From: Flagellimonas oceani
GTDB lineage: Bacteria; Bacteroidota; Bacteroidia; Flavobacteriales; Flavobacteriaceae
Assembly: GCF_011068285.1 (NCBI RefSeq)
Contig: NZ_CP049616.1
Coordinates: 1,468,501-1,532,500, forward strand
Reading direction: 5' to 3'
DNA: 64,000 nucleotides
In this document: positions 26,840 through 34,945 of the stretch, one piece after another
How positions within the stretch are numbered: position 1 is the stretch's first letter
Layout of the letters: each line of letters begins with the position of its first letter
Translations under genes and position numbers: made by a program
Notes under the pieces: generated by a model
Databases searched by the model: none
Told to the model about the DNA's origin: nothing
What the model saw: only the letters and a program-made list of their open reading frames with translations

Positions 26840-26976
26840 TTTACAACGGTTCGTATATGATTAGTTGCGTGGTTTAGTGGTAAACTTTGCAAGTCCGTAC
26901 CAAACTGAAAATCCGCTAGGATTTTCAGAGTAGGCGAGTAGAAGCAATTACTTATAGCCATTCTTGGCAACTGTGC
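26840..26976 (-). repeat. attC-like inter-gene element E2
   Basis: On the minus strand the element begins directly at the stop codon of the gene at 26977: GCACAGTTGCCAAGAATGG then CTATAAGTAATTGCTT. Outer arms 26944-26959 and 26852-26868 pair imperfectly. A central perfect hairpin has CTGAAAATCC (26905-26914), loop GCTA, and GGATTTTCAG (26919-26928). It ends in CCGTTGTAAAAC. Most of it matches E1. Confidence 0.75.
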
Positions 26977-27471
26977 TTATTGATCAAAAGGGTCGTCATA
27001 AACATGTTCTACGATTCCCTCTGTGATAATAATTTCATTTCCATTTAGCACTACACTTCCAGAAAATGTTGCGCTAAAACATGAATTTGTATTTACTTTT
27101 ACATTACTTTCTAATTTGCCTTGGGCAATAAAATCTATTTCTGAAGAAGTGCCATTTTGAACTCTGAAATAATTAAATTCCTCAATTATATTAATACCAG
27201 TTTGTTTATAAGGAAGTTTAATTGTTATTGCATATGTGTCTTGCTGTGGTTGAAGGACTCCTGTCATTAACCATAAACTTAATGTATGACCTGTTCCATC
27301 ATTATCTATATCAATTCCCCTTCCGTTTATGTCAAACTGTTTTAGTTCGTCATTAATTTCCATAGACGCTATTTCGGTTTCAGGGCAAGGTTGTTGTGAA
27401 TCATCATCGGAACAACTATTAAGTAATGGTAAACTGACAAAAAACATTAATAAATGTAGTTGTTTTTTCAT
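26977..27471 (-). CDS. Small lipoprotein of unknown function (cassette-like gene)
   Basis: 164 residues from the ATG at 27471 (MKKQLHLLMFFVSLPLLNSCSDDDSQ, lipobox LNSC, Cys20). An in-frame ATG at 27492 adds MQKIKNL; the longer frame to 27654 is repeat element E1 read through. The mature protein is a single beta-rich domain (ASMEINDELKQFDINGRGIDIDNDGTGHTLSLWLM... to IIITEGIVEHVYD) of the kind often seen as DUF-type lipoproteins in Bacteroidota. No function can be assigned. The stop codon abuts element E2. Confidence 0.72.
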   Translation of the reverse strand: MKKQLHLLMFFVSLPLLNSCSDDDSQQPCPETEIASMEINDELKQFDINGRGIDIDNDGTGHTLSLWLMTGVLQPQQDTYAITIKLPYKQTGINIIEEFNYFRVQNGTSSEIDFIAQGKLESNVKVNTNSCFSATFSGSVVLNGNEIIITEGIVEHVYDDPFDQ

Positions 27472-27490
27472 TAGATTTTTTATTTTTTGC

Positions 27491-27666
27491 ATTGTTGCCA
27501 ACGCCCTCTTAAACGCAGCGACGTTCTCGGTTATGAGTAATTGCGTGGTTTGGCACTTAACTTTGCAAGCCGGCGGGCAGGCAGGTACACACCAAACTGA
27601 AAATCCAAGAGGATTTTCAGAAGTAGGCGAGAACAAGCAATTACTTATAGCCATTGTTGTGCGTTC
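27491..27666 (-). repeat. attC-like inter-gene element E1
   Basis: On the minus strand it starts 4 bases after the stop of the gene at 27668: GCACAACAATGG then CTATAAGTAATTGCTTG. Outer arms 27637-27652 and 27529-27544 match at 14 of 16 positions. A central perfect hairpin has CTGAAAATCC (27597-27606), loop AAGA, GGATTTTCAG (27611-27620). A GC-rich CCTGCCTGCCCGCCGG insert is absent from E2. It ends GGGCGTTGGCAACAATGC just before the next gene. Confidence 0.78.
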
Positions 27667-27667
27667 G

Positions 27668-28462
27668 TTATTTATAGTTAATTAAACATTGAGAATTTAT
27701 AGGTTCTTTTACAATACTTGTTTCAACATAGTCAGTTTCCATTATCGTATTAAAACACTTTTTCCCCTTATATTTTTTTGCTGGAATATGCTTGCATTCA
27801 ACAAAGTCAGATTTACAAATTGAACATTCGGTTTTGGTCGCAATTCCGGTAACACTAAGTCCATTTAGTCGATTTTGAGAAATCCTTCTTTTAACAACTT
27901 TATCATTTATAATCATTTTTGATTTTAGTCCTTCATCATCACTCCAAAGCCAGCACCAACCTACAATTTTCGGTTTATGTTCTAAAAAGACTGGTGTTGG
28001 TAAATCTTCATAAGGTGATTTGATTTCAAAACATCTATCAAATCCATCTTTTAATTCTTTTCTCTTTTTGTCAACGAGTTTATGATTATTGGTGTCTTGA
28101 GGTTCTCCCAAATAATTATAAGTTCGAGTTGAGTTATCAATCTTAATATTTATATTCTCTTTATTTACTTTTTCTTTCTTATCTAAAAGTTTTTGAATTT
28201 GATTTGAAATAATGTTGGTTAATATTGTTATTGGAATATTAATTAAGGTTATGTTAATCGGGTCGGCAAAAAATTCCGCAATTCCTTTTTTATAAAGATA
28301 TTGAACAGGAAGTCCATTATCGGGTTCAATTACTACTTCGTAACCTTCAGAACGTAAATGCTTAACAAGAAGTAAAGTATCCCTTGTAATCAGTTTTCTG
28401 TTCGGAAATCTGTTTTCATAGGGGTTAAATGTATCTATCTTTATTATTTTCTTCTTTCCCAA
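27668..28462 (-). CDS. Unknown protein with C-terminal Cys/His cluster (cassette-like gene)
   Basis: 264 residues, no signal peptide. The first half is alpha/beta with a hydrophobic stretch INITLINIPITILTNII (about 72-88). The middle (about 140-180) has WCWLWSD, and the C-terminal part contains CSICKSDFVECKHIP (about 215-229), a Cys-x2-Cys...Cys-x-His arrangement that could bind zinc. I do not recognise a family. The codons are very AT-rich compared with the housekeeping genes, a sign of recent transfer. The stop at 27668 is 4 bases from element E1, and element E3 lies just upstream of the start. Confidence 0.65.
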   Translation of the reverse strand: MGKKKIIKIDTFNPYENRFPNRKLITRDTLLLVKHLRSEGYEVVIEPDNGLPVQYLYKKGIAEFFADPINITLINIPITILTNIISNQIQKLLDKKEKVNKENINIKIDNSTRTYNYLGEPQDTNNHKLVDKKRKELKDGFDRCFEIKSPYEDLPTPVFLEHKPKIVGWCWLWSDDEGLKSKMIINDKVVKRRISQNRLNGLSVTGIATKTECSICKSDFVECKHIPAKKYKGKKCFNTIMETDYVETSIVKEPINSQCLINYK

Positions 28463-28473
28463 GGTTTTTCTTT

Positions 28474-28625
28474 AATGACGCACAACTTGATTATATGCTG
28501 AACTTTATTGAGTATATACAGCCAATTTGGTTGGCTATGCATAGGTTTTGGCAATATTCGTTCGGTATAGTTGCATGTTTAATTTTCTTACAATGCAATA
28601 TAAACATAATTATAACTCATCGAAT
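28474..28625 (-). repeat. Divergent attC-like element E3 at the outer edge of the array
   Basis: On the minus strand it runs from GAGTTATAATTATG (near 28620) to AGCATATAATCAAGTTGTGCG (near 28477), about 12 bases before the ATG at 28462. It contains the inverted pair AGCCAACCAAATTGGCTG. It shares only the end motif GTTGTGCG with E1 (where it appears in complementary form), so assignment is tentative. Confidence 0.4.
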
Positions 28626-28640
28626 AGAGCGCAAAGCATA

Positions 28641-28670
28641 GTTTTTATGGGGCCGCTATGCCCTAAAAAC
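28641..28670 (-). terminator. Terminator-like hairpin after the GNAT-like gene
   Basis: GTTTTTA...GGGC (28641-28652) pairs with GCCC-TAAAAAC (28660-28670) around a short loop. T residues are within the stem rather than after it, so the call is modest. Confidence 0.45.
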
Positions 28671-28705
28671 CAATAGTTAAATCAAAATTTAAATGATGCG
28701 GGGAA

Positions 28706-29824
28706 TTACAAATCCTTTACATAGGTGCGCCTACGCTTGATCACCTTGGGGTCAAAATGCTTCCACATTTGGTGTATGGCAACGTTGTCCTCCAGCTCCG
28801 GGGTACGGATGCAGTTGACCACCCCACGTTTTTTAAACGTATGGTAGTACTCGTTAAAAATTATGGAAGTCACCCCTTTGTTCTGGTATTTGGGATGAAT
28901 ACCGATCAAGTAGAAAATGGCATCCTTACTGTTTTTACGGGCGCTCAGTAAATGGAAAACGCCAAAGGGGAACAGCTTGCCGTTCGCTTTCTGCAAAGCT
29001 TCCGAAAAGGAGGGCATCACAATGGCAAAGGCCACCAAGTTATCCTCCTCGTCCACCACAAATTTGATGTATTCCGGATTTATAAAACTGATGTACTTTT
29101 TCTTGAAGTATTCCTTTTGGATGTCCGTAATCTTTACAAAGGAAGAAAGCTTGGCGTAGGAATCGTTAAAAAGGTCGAACATTTTGTCCACCCAGGGCAT
29201 GATCTCCGAACTTTTCTCAAAGTTCAGTTCCCGAAGGCCATACCGCTTTTTGATCAATATATTGGCCTTGGCGAACAATTTTGGGTCGGCGTTTGCCGCC
29301 AAAAATTTGCTCTCGCTGTACTTTTTTTCCACGGTAAAACCATGTTTCTCGTAATGCGATTGATAATATGGATGATTGTACCACGTGATCATACTGCCAA
29401 TATGGTCAAAACCTTCGGTAAGTACGCCCACCTTGTCCAAATTCGAAAACCCTACGGGGCCTTCCATATAATCGAGCTGGTTTTCTTGGCCTATTTCCCG
29501 GACTTTGTCCAGCAAGGCTTTGGACACCTCAAGGTCATCCACAAAATCGAACCAGCCAAAACGCATTTTCTTCAGCCCCTGTTCCTTGACTTCTAGCCAA
29601 TTAATGATGGCCGCTACGCGCCCCACTATCTTGTTGTCCCTGTAAGCCAAAAAGAACTGCGCATCCGCCGTCTTAAAAACAGGGTTTTCATCCTTGTCAA
29701 AAGAGGCCATTTCATCCTTGATAATGGGGGGCACCCAATAAGGGGAATCCTTATAGAGTGAAAAAGGAAATTTTACAAAACGCTTAAGGTCGGATTTGGA
29801 CTGAACCTGTTTTACGGAAACCAT
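28706..29824 (-). CDS. GNAT-fold N-acetyltransferase-like protein
   Basis: 372 residues. The N-terminal half has KFPFSLYKDSPYWVPP and AYRDNKIVGRVAAIINWL (about 60-77), a GNAT-like core. The C-terminal half has a second GNAT-like region with IGIHPKYQNKGVTSIIFNEYY (about 320-340), where QNKGV fits the acyl-CoA-binding Q/RxxGxG/A loop loosely. The family is conserved in Bacteroidota and substrates are unknown; some databases label it GTP cyclohydrolase, for which I see no support. It marks the end of the accessory stretch: composition and codon use look like the core genes again. Confidence 0.75.
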   Translation of the reverse strand: MVSVKQVQSKSDLKRFVKFPFSLYKDSPYWVPPIIKDEMASFDKDENPVFKTADAQFFLAYRDNKIVGRVAAIINWLEVKEQGLKKMRFGWFDFVDDLEVSKALLDKVREIGQENQLDYMEGPVGFSNLDKVGVLTEGFDHIGSMITWYNHPYYQSHYEKHGFTVEKKYSESKFLAANADPKLFAKANILIKKRYGLRELNFEKSSEIMPWVDKMFDLFNDSYAKLSSFVKITDIQKEYFKKKYISFINPEYIKFVVDEEDNLVAFAIVMPSFSEALQKANGKLFPFGVFHLLSARKNSKDAIFYLIGIHPKYQNKGVTSIIFNEYYHTFKKRGVVNCIRTPELEDNVAIHQMWKHFDPKVIKRRRTYVKDL

Positions 29825-29890
29825 AGGTGCAAATTAATCCCCAATATTATGAATATTGTTTACAGTAGAAAAATGAAGTTGTGGGAAAAC

Positions 29891-30859
29891 TTAAAAATCT
29901 ATGCCGCCACCATTCTTTTTGTTGCGCCTTTTTGATTTTTTGTTGGCATTCTTCTTGATTTTTCCGTTCATGCCCGATTGCTGTTCGTTGATCGGGATGA
30001 GTTCATCCTTGTGAAAATCCAAACGGTACGAAAAACCGAGTACAACGAAAATGCGAGAAGGATCGCTCTTAAAGTTGGAGCCTAAATGAAAATCAGCCTG
30101 AAAATTGGGATTGATCAATCGGGCCACACCAGTTCGCAAAATTATATCGGAATAGCGGTCCCCGGAAATTCCCTGCCCTTCAAAAAATACGCTCCAACGT
30201 GGGTCACGGAACGCATGTGTTACGGATAGGGCGTAGCGCCATTCCGGAAAATCGGTGGTTATGCGATCGTACGCAATGTTGGAAATCAACACAAATCGTG
30301 GAGAAAGTCGGCTTTGTGTCTGGATGCCCCCTCGATACGAAACGGTGGGTTCCCCAGGGTAAAATGGATTGTCCCCGACCACAAAATTGGCGCCTCCATA
30401 AACGGATACGGCAGGAATCAAATTTTTCCATTGGAACAAATTATTTGCCCTCCAACTGTAAAGATTGGGTTTGCTACGTTCAGGGTTTTTATAAGGGTCG
30501 AACACCAAATACTTTAAGCCGACCCGATTCCTGGAAAAATTCGTCAAGTTGCCTTCGATCCCCAGATCGGGGTAAGTTATGTTCTGGGTGATAAAAGAGC
30601 CCTCCGCTATTACTTCCAGTTCTTCAAAAAGTAACCCATACCTAAAAGCATAATCGGCACCAAAAATATTGGAATCCGAATTTAAATCGGCATTGTCCTG
30701 CTGCTCGTACAGCATCCCGATTTCCGCCTGTACCACATTTTTCCCAACGGCATAGGCACTGGCAGCCCTTCCAGGCCGGTTGGAATTGATGACATCGGTA
30801 TATTGCGCGAAAGTAAAAGAGGGAAATAGAACGAAAAGAAACAATAACTTTTTGATCAT
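29891..30859 (-). CDS. Outer-membrane beta-barrel protein, transporter/MetA-pathway type
   Basis: 322 residues. Signal peptide MIKKLLFLFVLFPSFTFAQ, then a repeated amphipathic beta-strand pattern over about residues 25-280, as in PF13557-type (Phenol_MetA_deg) outer-membrane proteins. The C-terminal tail (about 285-322) is basic and low in complexity (KKNANKKSKRRNKKNGG), which does not fit in the barrel and probably protrudes. The function of this family is not established. It is divergent from the DUF4834 gene at 30960. Confidence 0.75.
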   Translation of the reverse strand: MIKKLLFLFVLFPSFTFAQYTDVINSNRPGRAASAYAVGKNVVQAEIGMLYEQQDNADLNSDSNIFGADYAFRYGLLFEELEVIAEGSFITQNITYPDLGIEGNLTNFSRNRVGLKYLVFDPYKNPERSKPNLYSWRANNLFQWKNLIPAVSVYGGANFVVGDNPFYPGEPTVSYRGGIQTQSRLSPRFVLISNIAYDRITTDFPEWRYALSVTHAFRDPRWSVFFEGQGISGDRYSDIILRTGVARLINPNFQADFHLGSNFKSDPSRIFVVLGFSYRLDFHKDELIPINEQQSGMNGKIKKNANKKSKRRNKKNGGGIDF

Positions 30860-30932
30860 GGAAAATGTCCTTATAACTGGGTTTTTAATACTATTTTAAG
30901 ATACGTTTGATGGGTTTACGGGACTAACAGTG

Positions 30933-30940
30933 TAAATTTG
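30933..30940 (+). promoter_or_regulatory. Bacteroidota -7 box upstream of the DUF4834-YfhO operon
   Basis: TAAATTTG matches TAnnTTTG. The ATG at 30960 is 20 bases downstream. A TTTG occurs at 30906-30909 with a longer than usual spacing (23 bases). Confidence 0.55.
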
Positions 30941-30959
30941 ATACAATAACTAAGGTTAT

Positions 30960-31220
30960 ATGGTTTTATTACAAACGATTTTAATTGTCATATTAGTATA
31001 CTACGGATTCAAATTACTTTTAAAGTGGTTGGCCCCGAAGCTGTTAAATTATGCAGTTAAAAAGACGAGCGAACGTTTTGGGCAACAATTTGGCAATGCC
31101 CAAGATTTTGATGGTCGCCAACACAACGAAGGGGAGACCGTTGTTTCCAAAAAGCCGCCCCGCAGGTCCAATCCCTCAAAAAAAGTTGGAGAATACATAG
31201 ATTTTGAGGAAATTGATTAA
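30960..31220 (+). CDS. DUF4834-family small membrane protein
   Basis: 86 residues. A single N-terminal transmembrane segment (about 3-20, LLQTILIVILVYYGFKLLLK) is followed by a cytoplasmic-type tail with KTSERFGQQFG and SNPSKKVGEYIDFEEID. This matches the DUF4834 family, which in Flavobacteriaceae is usually directly upstream of yfhO, as here. The function is unknown; the fixed linkage suggests a role with the YfhO membrane protein. Confidence 0.85.
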   Translation: MVLLQTILIVILVYYGFKLLLKWLAPKLLNYAVKKTSERFGQQFGNAQDFDGRQHNEGETVVSKKPPRRSNPSKKVGEYIDFEEID

Positions 31221-31244
31221 TATTTGCGCTATCAAAACCTATCC

Positions 31245-33677
31245 ATGAACTTTTCTCCAAAGGCCATTATCACCCACATTTGTGTTATCGCTTTATTCAT
31301 CCTTGCCTCGCTGGTCTACTTTTACCCGGTTTTGCAGGGTAAGGCCATTTATCAATCCGATATCGCCCAGTACAAGGGCATGGCCCAGGAACGGGACGCT
31401 TATAAGGATGTAACGGGCGAGGAATCCTATTGGACGAACAGTGCGTTTGGTGGTATGCCCACCTATCAATTGGGGGCCAATTATCCGCACAATTACGTAA
31501 AGGAACTGGACCGTTTGATTCGGTTTTTGCCAAGACCTGCCGATTATCTTTTTCTGTATTTGATAGGTTTTTACATTCTGCTGTTATGCTTAAAGGTCGA
31601 TTTTAGGTTGGCGGCCTTGGGTGCCATTGCCTTTGGATTTTCCACCTATATGATCATTATTCTTGGTGTGGGACACAATGCAAAGGCACATGCATTGGGC
31701 TACATTCCGATGGTTCTGGGGGGAATCGTGCTCGTTTTTCGAAAAAAATATATCATAGGATTTATACTGACCGCATTGGCCATGGCCTTGGAAATCAATG
31801 CCAATCACTACCAAATGACGTACTATTTTATGCTCTTGGTACTGGTGATGGGATTGGTGTATCTTATTTATGCCATCAAGGAAAAAGAGTTGAAGCACTA
31901 CTTTGCTTCGGTAGGTATTTTGATCTTGGCCGTAGCGCTTTCCATTTTTACCAATGCCACCAGCCTGATGGCCACCAAGGAATATGCGGATTGGAGTACG
32001 CGTGGCAAATCGGAGCTCACCATAAACCCGGATGGGAGCGAGAAGGAACTCTCCACAGGGTTGGACAAGGAATATATTACGCAATACAGCTACGGAATCG
32101 CCGAGTCGCTCAATCTATTTGCGCCCCGATTGTTCGGAGGTTCGGGTGGTGAGGATTTGGGCAAGGATTCCAAAGCCTACGAATATTTGACAGAGCAGGG
32201 CCTAACACCGACCAAGGCCGCCGAGTTTTCGAGCAGTTTGCCTTTGTATTGGGGAGACCAGCCCATAGTGGCCGCACCTGCCTACGTGGGGGCCATTGTG
32301 TTCTTCTTGTTCATGTTGGGCGTTTTTCTGGTGGATGGCAAAAAGAAATGGTGGTTGTTATCGGGTGCCATTTTATCCCTATTGCTTTCTTGGGGGAAAA
32401 ACTTTCCGGTGCTCACCAATTTTATGATCGATTACTTCCCATTATACAACAAATTTAGGGCCGTTTCGTCCATTCAAGTAGTGTTGGAACTGTGTTTGCC
32501 TGTGTTGGGGGTTCTGGGGATTCGGGAATTGTTCAAATCTTCCGTGGAGCAAAAGGAAAAATTGAAAGCATTGAAGCTGAGCTTTTTTGTTTCGGTGGGA
32601 CTTGGTATTGTAATTTTATTATTGAAGGGCTTCTTCGATTTTGAAGGGATGCGAGACGAAACCTATCGTGGCTATTTTGGAGATGAATTGATGACAATGA
32701 TTCAGCGAGATCGTGAAGCCGTCTACGTGAACGATACCATCCGTTCCCTGATTTACGTTGCTTTGGCCGCCGCAGCGCTCTGGTTCTTTATCAAGGACAA
32801 AATCAACAAGAACCTATTGGTCTTTGCCTTGGGCGCCCTAATCCTGTTTGATTTGATAGGGGTGAACCTTAGGTATGTGAACGAGGATGATTTTGTGCGT
32901 CAGCGTCAGGTAAACGAGCCGTTCCAAGAGAACCAAATAGATCAAATGATCCAACAGGACGATTCCATCTATCGGGTTTTCGACCCTCAAGAGGGAATCA
33001 ATGGGGCACGGACGTCCTATTTCCATAAATCCATTGGTGGGTATCATGCGGCGAAACCAAGGGCGCTACAGAATTTGTTCGAGTACCATTTGTACCGGAA
33101 CAATCTTCAGGTGTTGAATATGTTGAACGTAAAGTACATTGTTCAACAAGATGAGGAAGGAAACAGTTACCCTGCCGTTAACCCCGATGCCAATGGCAAT
33201 GCTTGGTTTGTGGATCAGTTGGTGCCTGTTTCCTCTGCCGATGAGGAAATAAAAAAGTTGGGAGATTTCAATTCCAAAAACCAGGCAGTGGTAAACACCA
33301 AGGAGTATCCAGAATTGACCAAGCTTCGGTACACGGTGGATTCTACAGCACGCATTGATTTGGTGGAGTATCGCCCCGACTATTTAAAATACAGTTACAA
33401 CAATGCGAACGATGGTTTTGCGGTTTTCTCCGAAATGCACTATCCATACGGTTGGAACGCTTTTATTGATGGTAAGCCTGCCGTACACTATAAAGTGGAT
33501 TATGCACTTCGCGGAATGAAGGTTCCCGCCGGCCAGCACGAAATCGAGTTCAAATTCGAACCCGAAGTGGTGGAAACGGGCAGCCAAATTACCTTGGCCG
33601 CCAATATTCTTCTGGGATTGATCATTGTTGGTGGACTTGGTTTTACCTTGTTCCGAAGTAAAAAGGAAGCATCCTAA
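31245..33677 (+). CDS. YfhO-family multi-pass membrane glycosyltransferase-like protein
   Basis: 810 residues from the ATG at 31245 (MNFSPKAIITHICVIALFILASL); a TTG in the same frame at 31224 would add seven residues. About 12-13 transmembrane segments fill the first 570 residues, with a periplasmic loop GEESYWTNSAFGGMPTYQL (about 53-71) near the N-terminus. A C-terminal periplasmic domain (about 590-770) and a last transmembrane segment (about 780-800) follow. YfhO proteins are GT-C-type enzymes; in Gram-positives a homologue glycosylates lipoteichoic acid. Here the target is likely an envelope glycan. The stop overlaps the next ATG by one base (TAATG). Confidence 0.88.
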   Translation: MNFSPKAIITHICVIALFILASLVYFYPVLQGKAIYQSDIAQYKGMAQERDAYKDVTGEESYWTNSAFGGMPTYQLGANYPHNYVKELDRLIRFLPRPADYLFLYLIGFYILLLCLKVDFRLAALGAIAFGFSTYMIIILGVGHNAKAHALGYIPMVLGGIVLVFRKKYIIGFILTALAMALEINANHYQMTYYFMLLVLVMGLVYLIYAIKEKELKHYFASVGILILAVALSIFTNATSLMATKEYADWSTRGKSELTINPDGSEKELSTGLDKEYITQYSYGIAESLNLFAPRLFGGSGGEDLGKDSKAYEYLTEQGLTPTKAAEFSSSLPLYWGDQPIVAAPAYVGAIVFFLFMLGVFLVDGKKKWWLLSGAILSLLLSWGKNFPVLTNFMIDYFPLYNKFRAVSSIQVVLELCLPVLGVLGIRELFKSSVEQKEKLKALKLSFFVSVGLGIVILLLKGFFDFEGMRDETYRGYFGDELMTMIQRDREAVYVNDTIRSLIYVALAAAALWFFIKDKINKNLLVFALGALILFDLIGVNLRYVNEDDFVRQRQVNEPFQENQIDQMIQQDDSIYRVFDPQEGINGARTSYFHKSIGGYHAAKPRALQNLFEYHLYRNNLQVLNMLNVKYIVQQDEEGNSYPAVNPDANGNAWFVDQLVPVSSADEEIKKLGDFNSKNQAVVNTKEYPELTKLRYTVDSTARIDLVEYRPDYLKYSYNNANDGFAVFSEMHYPYGWNAFIDGKPAVHYKVDYALRGMKVPAGQHEIEFKFEPEVVETGSQITLAANILLGLIIVGGLGFTLFRSKKEAS

Positions 33678-34945
33678 TGCGAAAAATCCTGGTCATAGCG
33701 TACTATTGGCCTCCGGCCGGGGGACCAGGGGTACAGCGTTGGCTAAAGTTTGTAAAATATTTGCCCGATTTCGGTATTGAACCGATTGTTTATGTTCCCG
33801 AAAATCCCAGTTATCCCATTGTGGATGAAAAATTGATGGAGGAAGTCCCAACGGCAATCAAAATATTGAAACAACCGATCAAGGAACCGTATGCTTGGGC
33901 CTCATTGCTTTCCAAAAAAAAGACTAAGACCATTAGTTCGGGCATCATCAAGGAAAAAGATCCATCAATAATTGAAAAGGTATTGCTTTGGATCCGTGGC
34001 AATTTTTTTATCCCCGATGCTCGGAAGTTGTGGGTGAAGCCTTCTATATCCTATTTGGCAAAGGTCATTGCGGATGAGGGTATTCAAACCATAGTAACCA
34101 CAGGCCCTCCGCATAGTTTACATCTGATCGGCCTGGGTCTAAAGAACAAATACAACGTGCAATGGATTGCCGATTTTCGGGATCCTTGGACATCGATCGG
34201 CTATCATAAAAAATTACGGCTGACAAAATCATCTCAAGCAAAGCACAAAGCTTTGGAAAAGGGAGTATTGTTGAAGGCGGATAAAATTGTGGTGACAAGC
34301 AACACCACAAAAATGGAATTTGAGGGCATCACCCCGAAACCGATAAAGGTAATTACCAATGGTTTTGATGATGAACTACAGCCAATGGAACTTGATTCCA
34401 AGTTTACCATTTCGCATATTGGGTCGTTGTTGACAGGAAGAAACCCATTGGGATTTTGGCAAGCTTTACAGGAATTGATTTCGGAGAATGATAATTTTAA
34501 AAAGTCCGTAAAAGTACAATTGGCCGGAGTAGTGGGGGAGGAAGTGTTGCAATCCATCAAAGACTTTGGTCTTACAGATTATGTGGAACAGCTAGGCTAT
34601 CTCCCGCACAATAAGGTCTTGGAAGCCCAGCAAAAATCGCAATTGCTGTTGTTGTTGGAAATTGACTCGGAAGAGACTAAAGGTATCATCCCCGGAAAAT
34701 TATTTGAATATTTGAACGCCAAGCGGCCCATTTTGGCGATTGGCCCAAAAGGGTGGGAGGCCGGTGCAATGGTGGAACGGCATCAAGCAGGACATATGTG
34801 TTTGCATTCTGATGTGACAACGTTAAAAAAGGTACTTTTGGAAGCGTTCCAACAATATCAAAATGGTATATTGGCATGTACTTCCGAAGGGGTGGAACAG
34901 TATCATAGAAAGGCATTAACGGAATCATTGGCTAAATTTATCTAA
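33677..34945 (+). CDS. Glycosyltransferase family 4-type enzyme
   Basis: 422 residues with GT-B architecture. The N-terminal domain starts KILVIAYYWPPAGGPGVQRWLK, the usual GT4 donor/acceptor entry, and the C-terminal domain has HIGSLLTGRNP (about 251) and a nucleotide-sugar-binding region near KGIIPGKLFEYLNAKRPILAIG (about 335-356), with the EX7E-like Glu in FEYLNA. It is translationally coupled to yfhO (one-base overlap) and to the flippase gene (one-base overlap), so it likely adds a sugar to the glycan exported by that flippase. Confidence 0.88.
   Translation: MRKILVIAYYWPPAGGPGVQRWLKFVKYLPDFGIEPIVYVPENPSYPIVDEKLMEEVPTAIKILKQPIKEPYAWASLLSKKKTKTISSGIIKEKDPSIIEKVLLWIRGNFFIPDARKLWVKPSISYLAKVIADEGIQTIVTTGPPHSLHLIGLGLKNKYNVQWIADFRDPWTSIGYHKKLRLTKSSQAKHKALEKGVLLKADKIVVTSNTTKMEFEGITPKPIKVITNGFDDELQPMELDSKFTISHIGSLLTGRNPLGFWQALQELISENDNFKKSVKVQLAGVVGEEVLQSIKDFGLTDYVEQLGYLPHNKVLEAQQKSQLLLLLEIDSEETKGIIPGKLFEYLNAKRPILAIGPKGWEAGAMVERHQAGHMCLHSDVTTLKKVLLEAFQQYQNGILACTSEGVEQYHRKALTESLAKFI

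Noticed and set aside
26860..26960. tRNA or tRNA-like gene in element E2
   Set aside because: There is a GC-poor hairpin but no cloverleaf, no T-loop GTTCRA and no CCA-type end.
19682..28650. Prophage or insertion sequence as the source of the accessory stretch
   Set aside because: No transposase, integrase, phage structural gene or terminal duplication was seen; the only repeated structures are the inter-gene elements.
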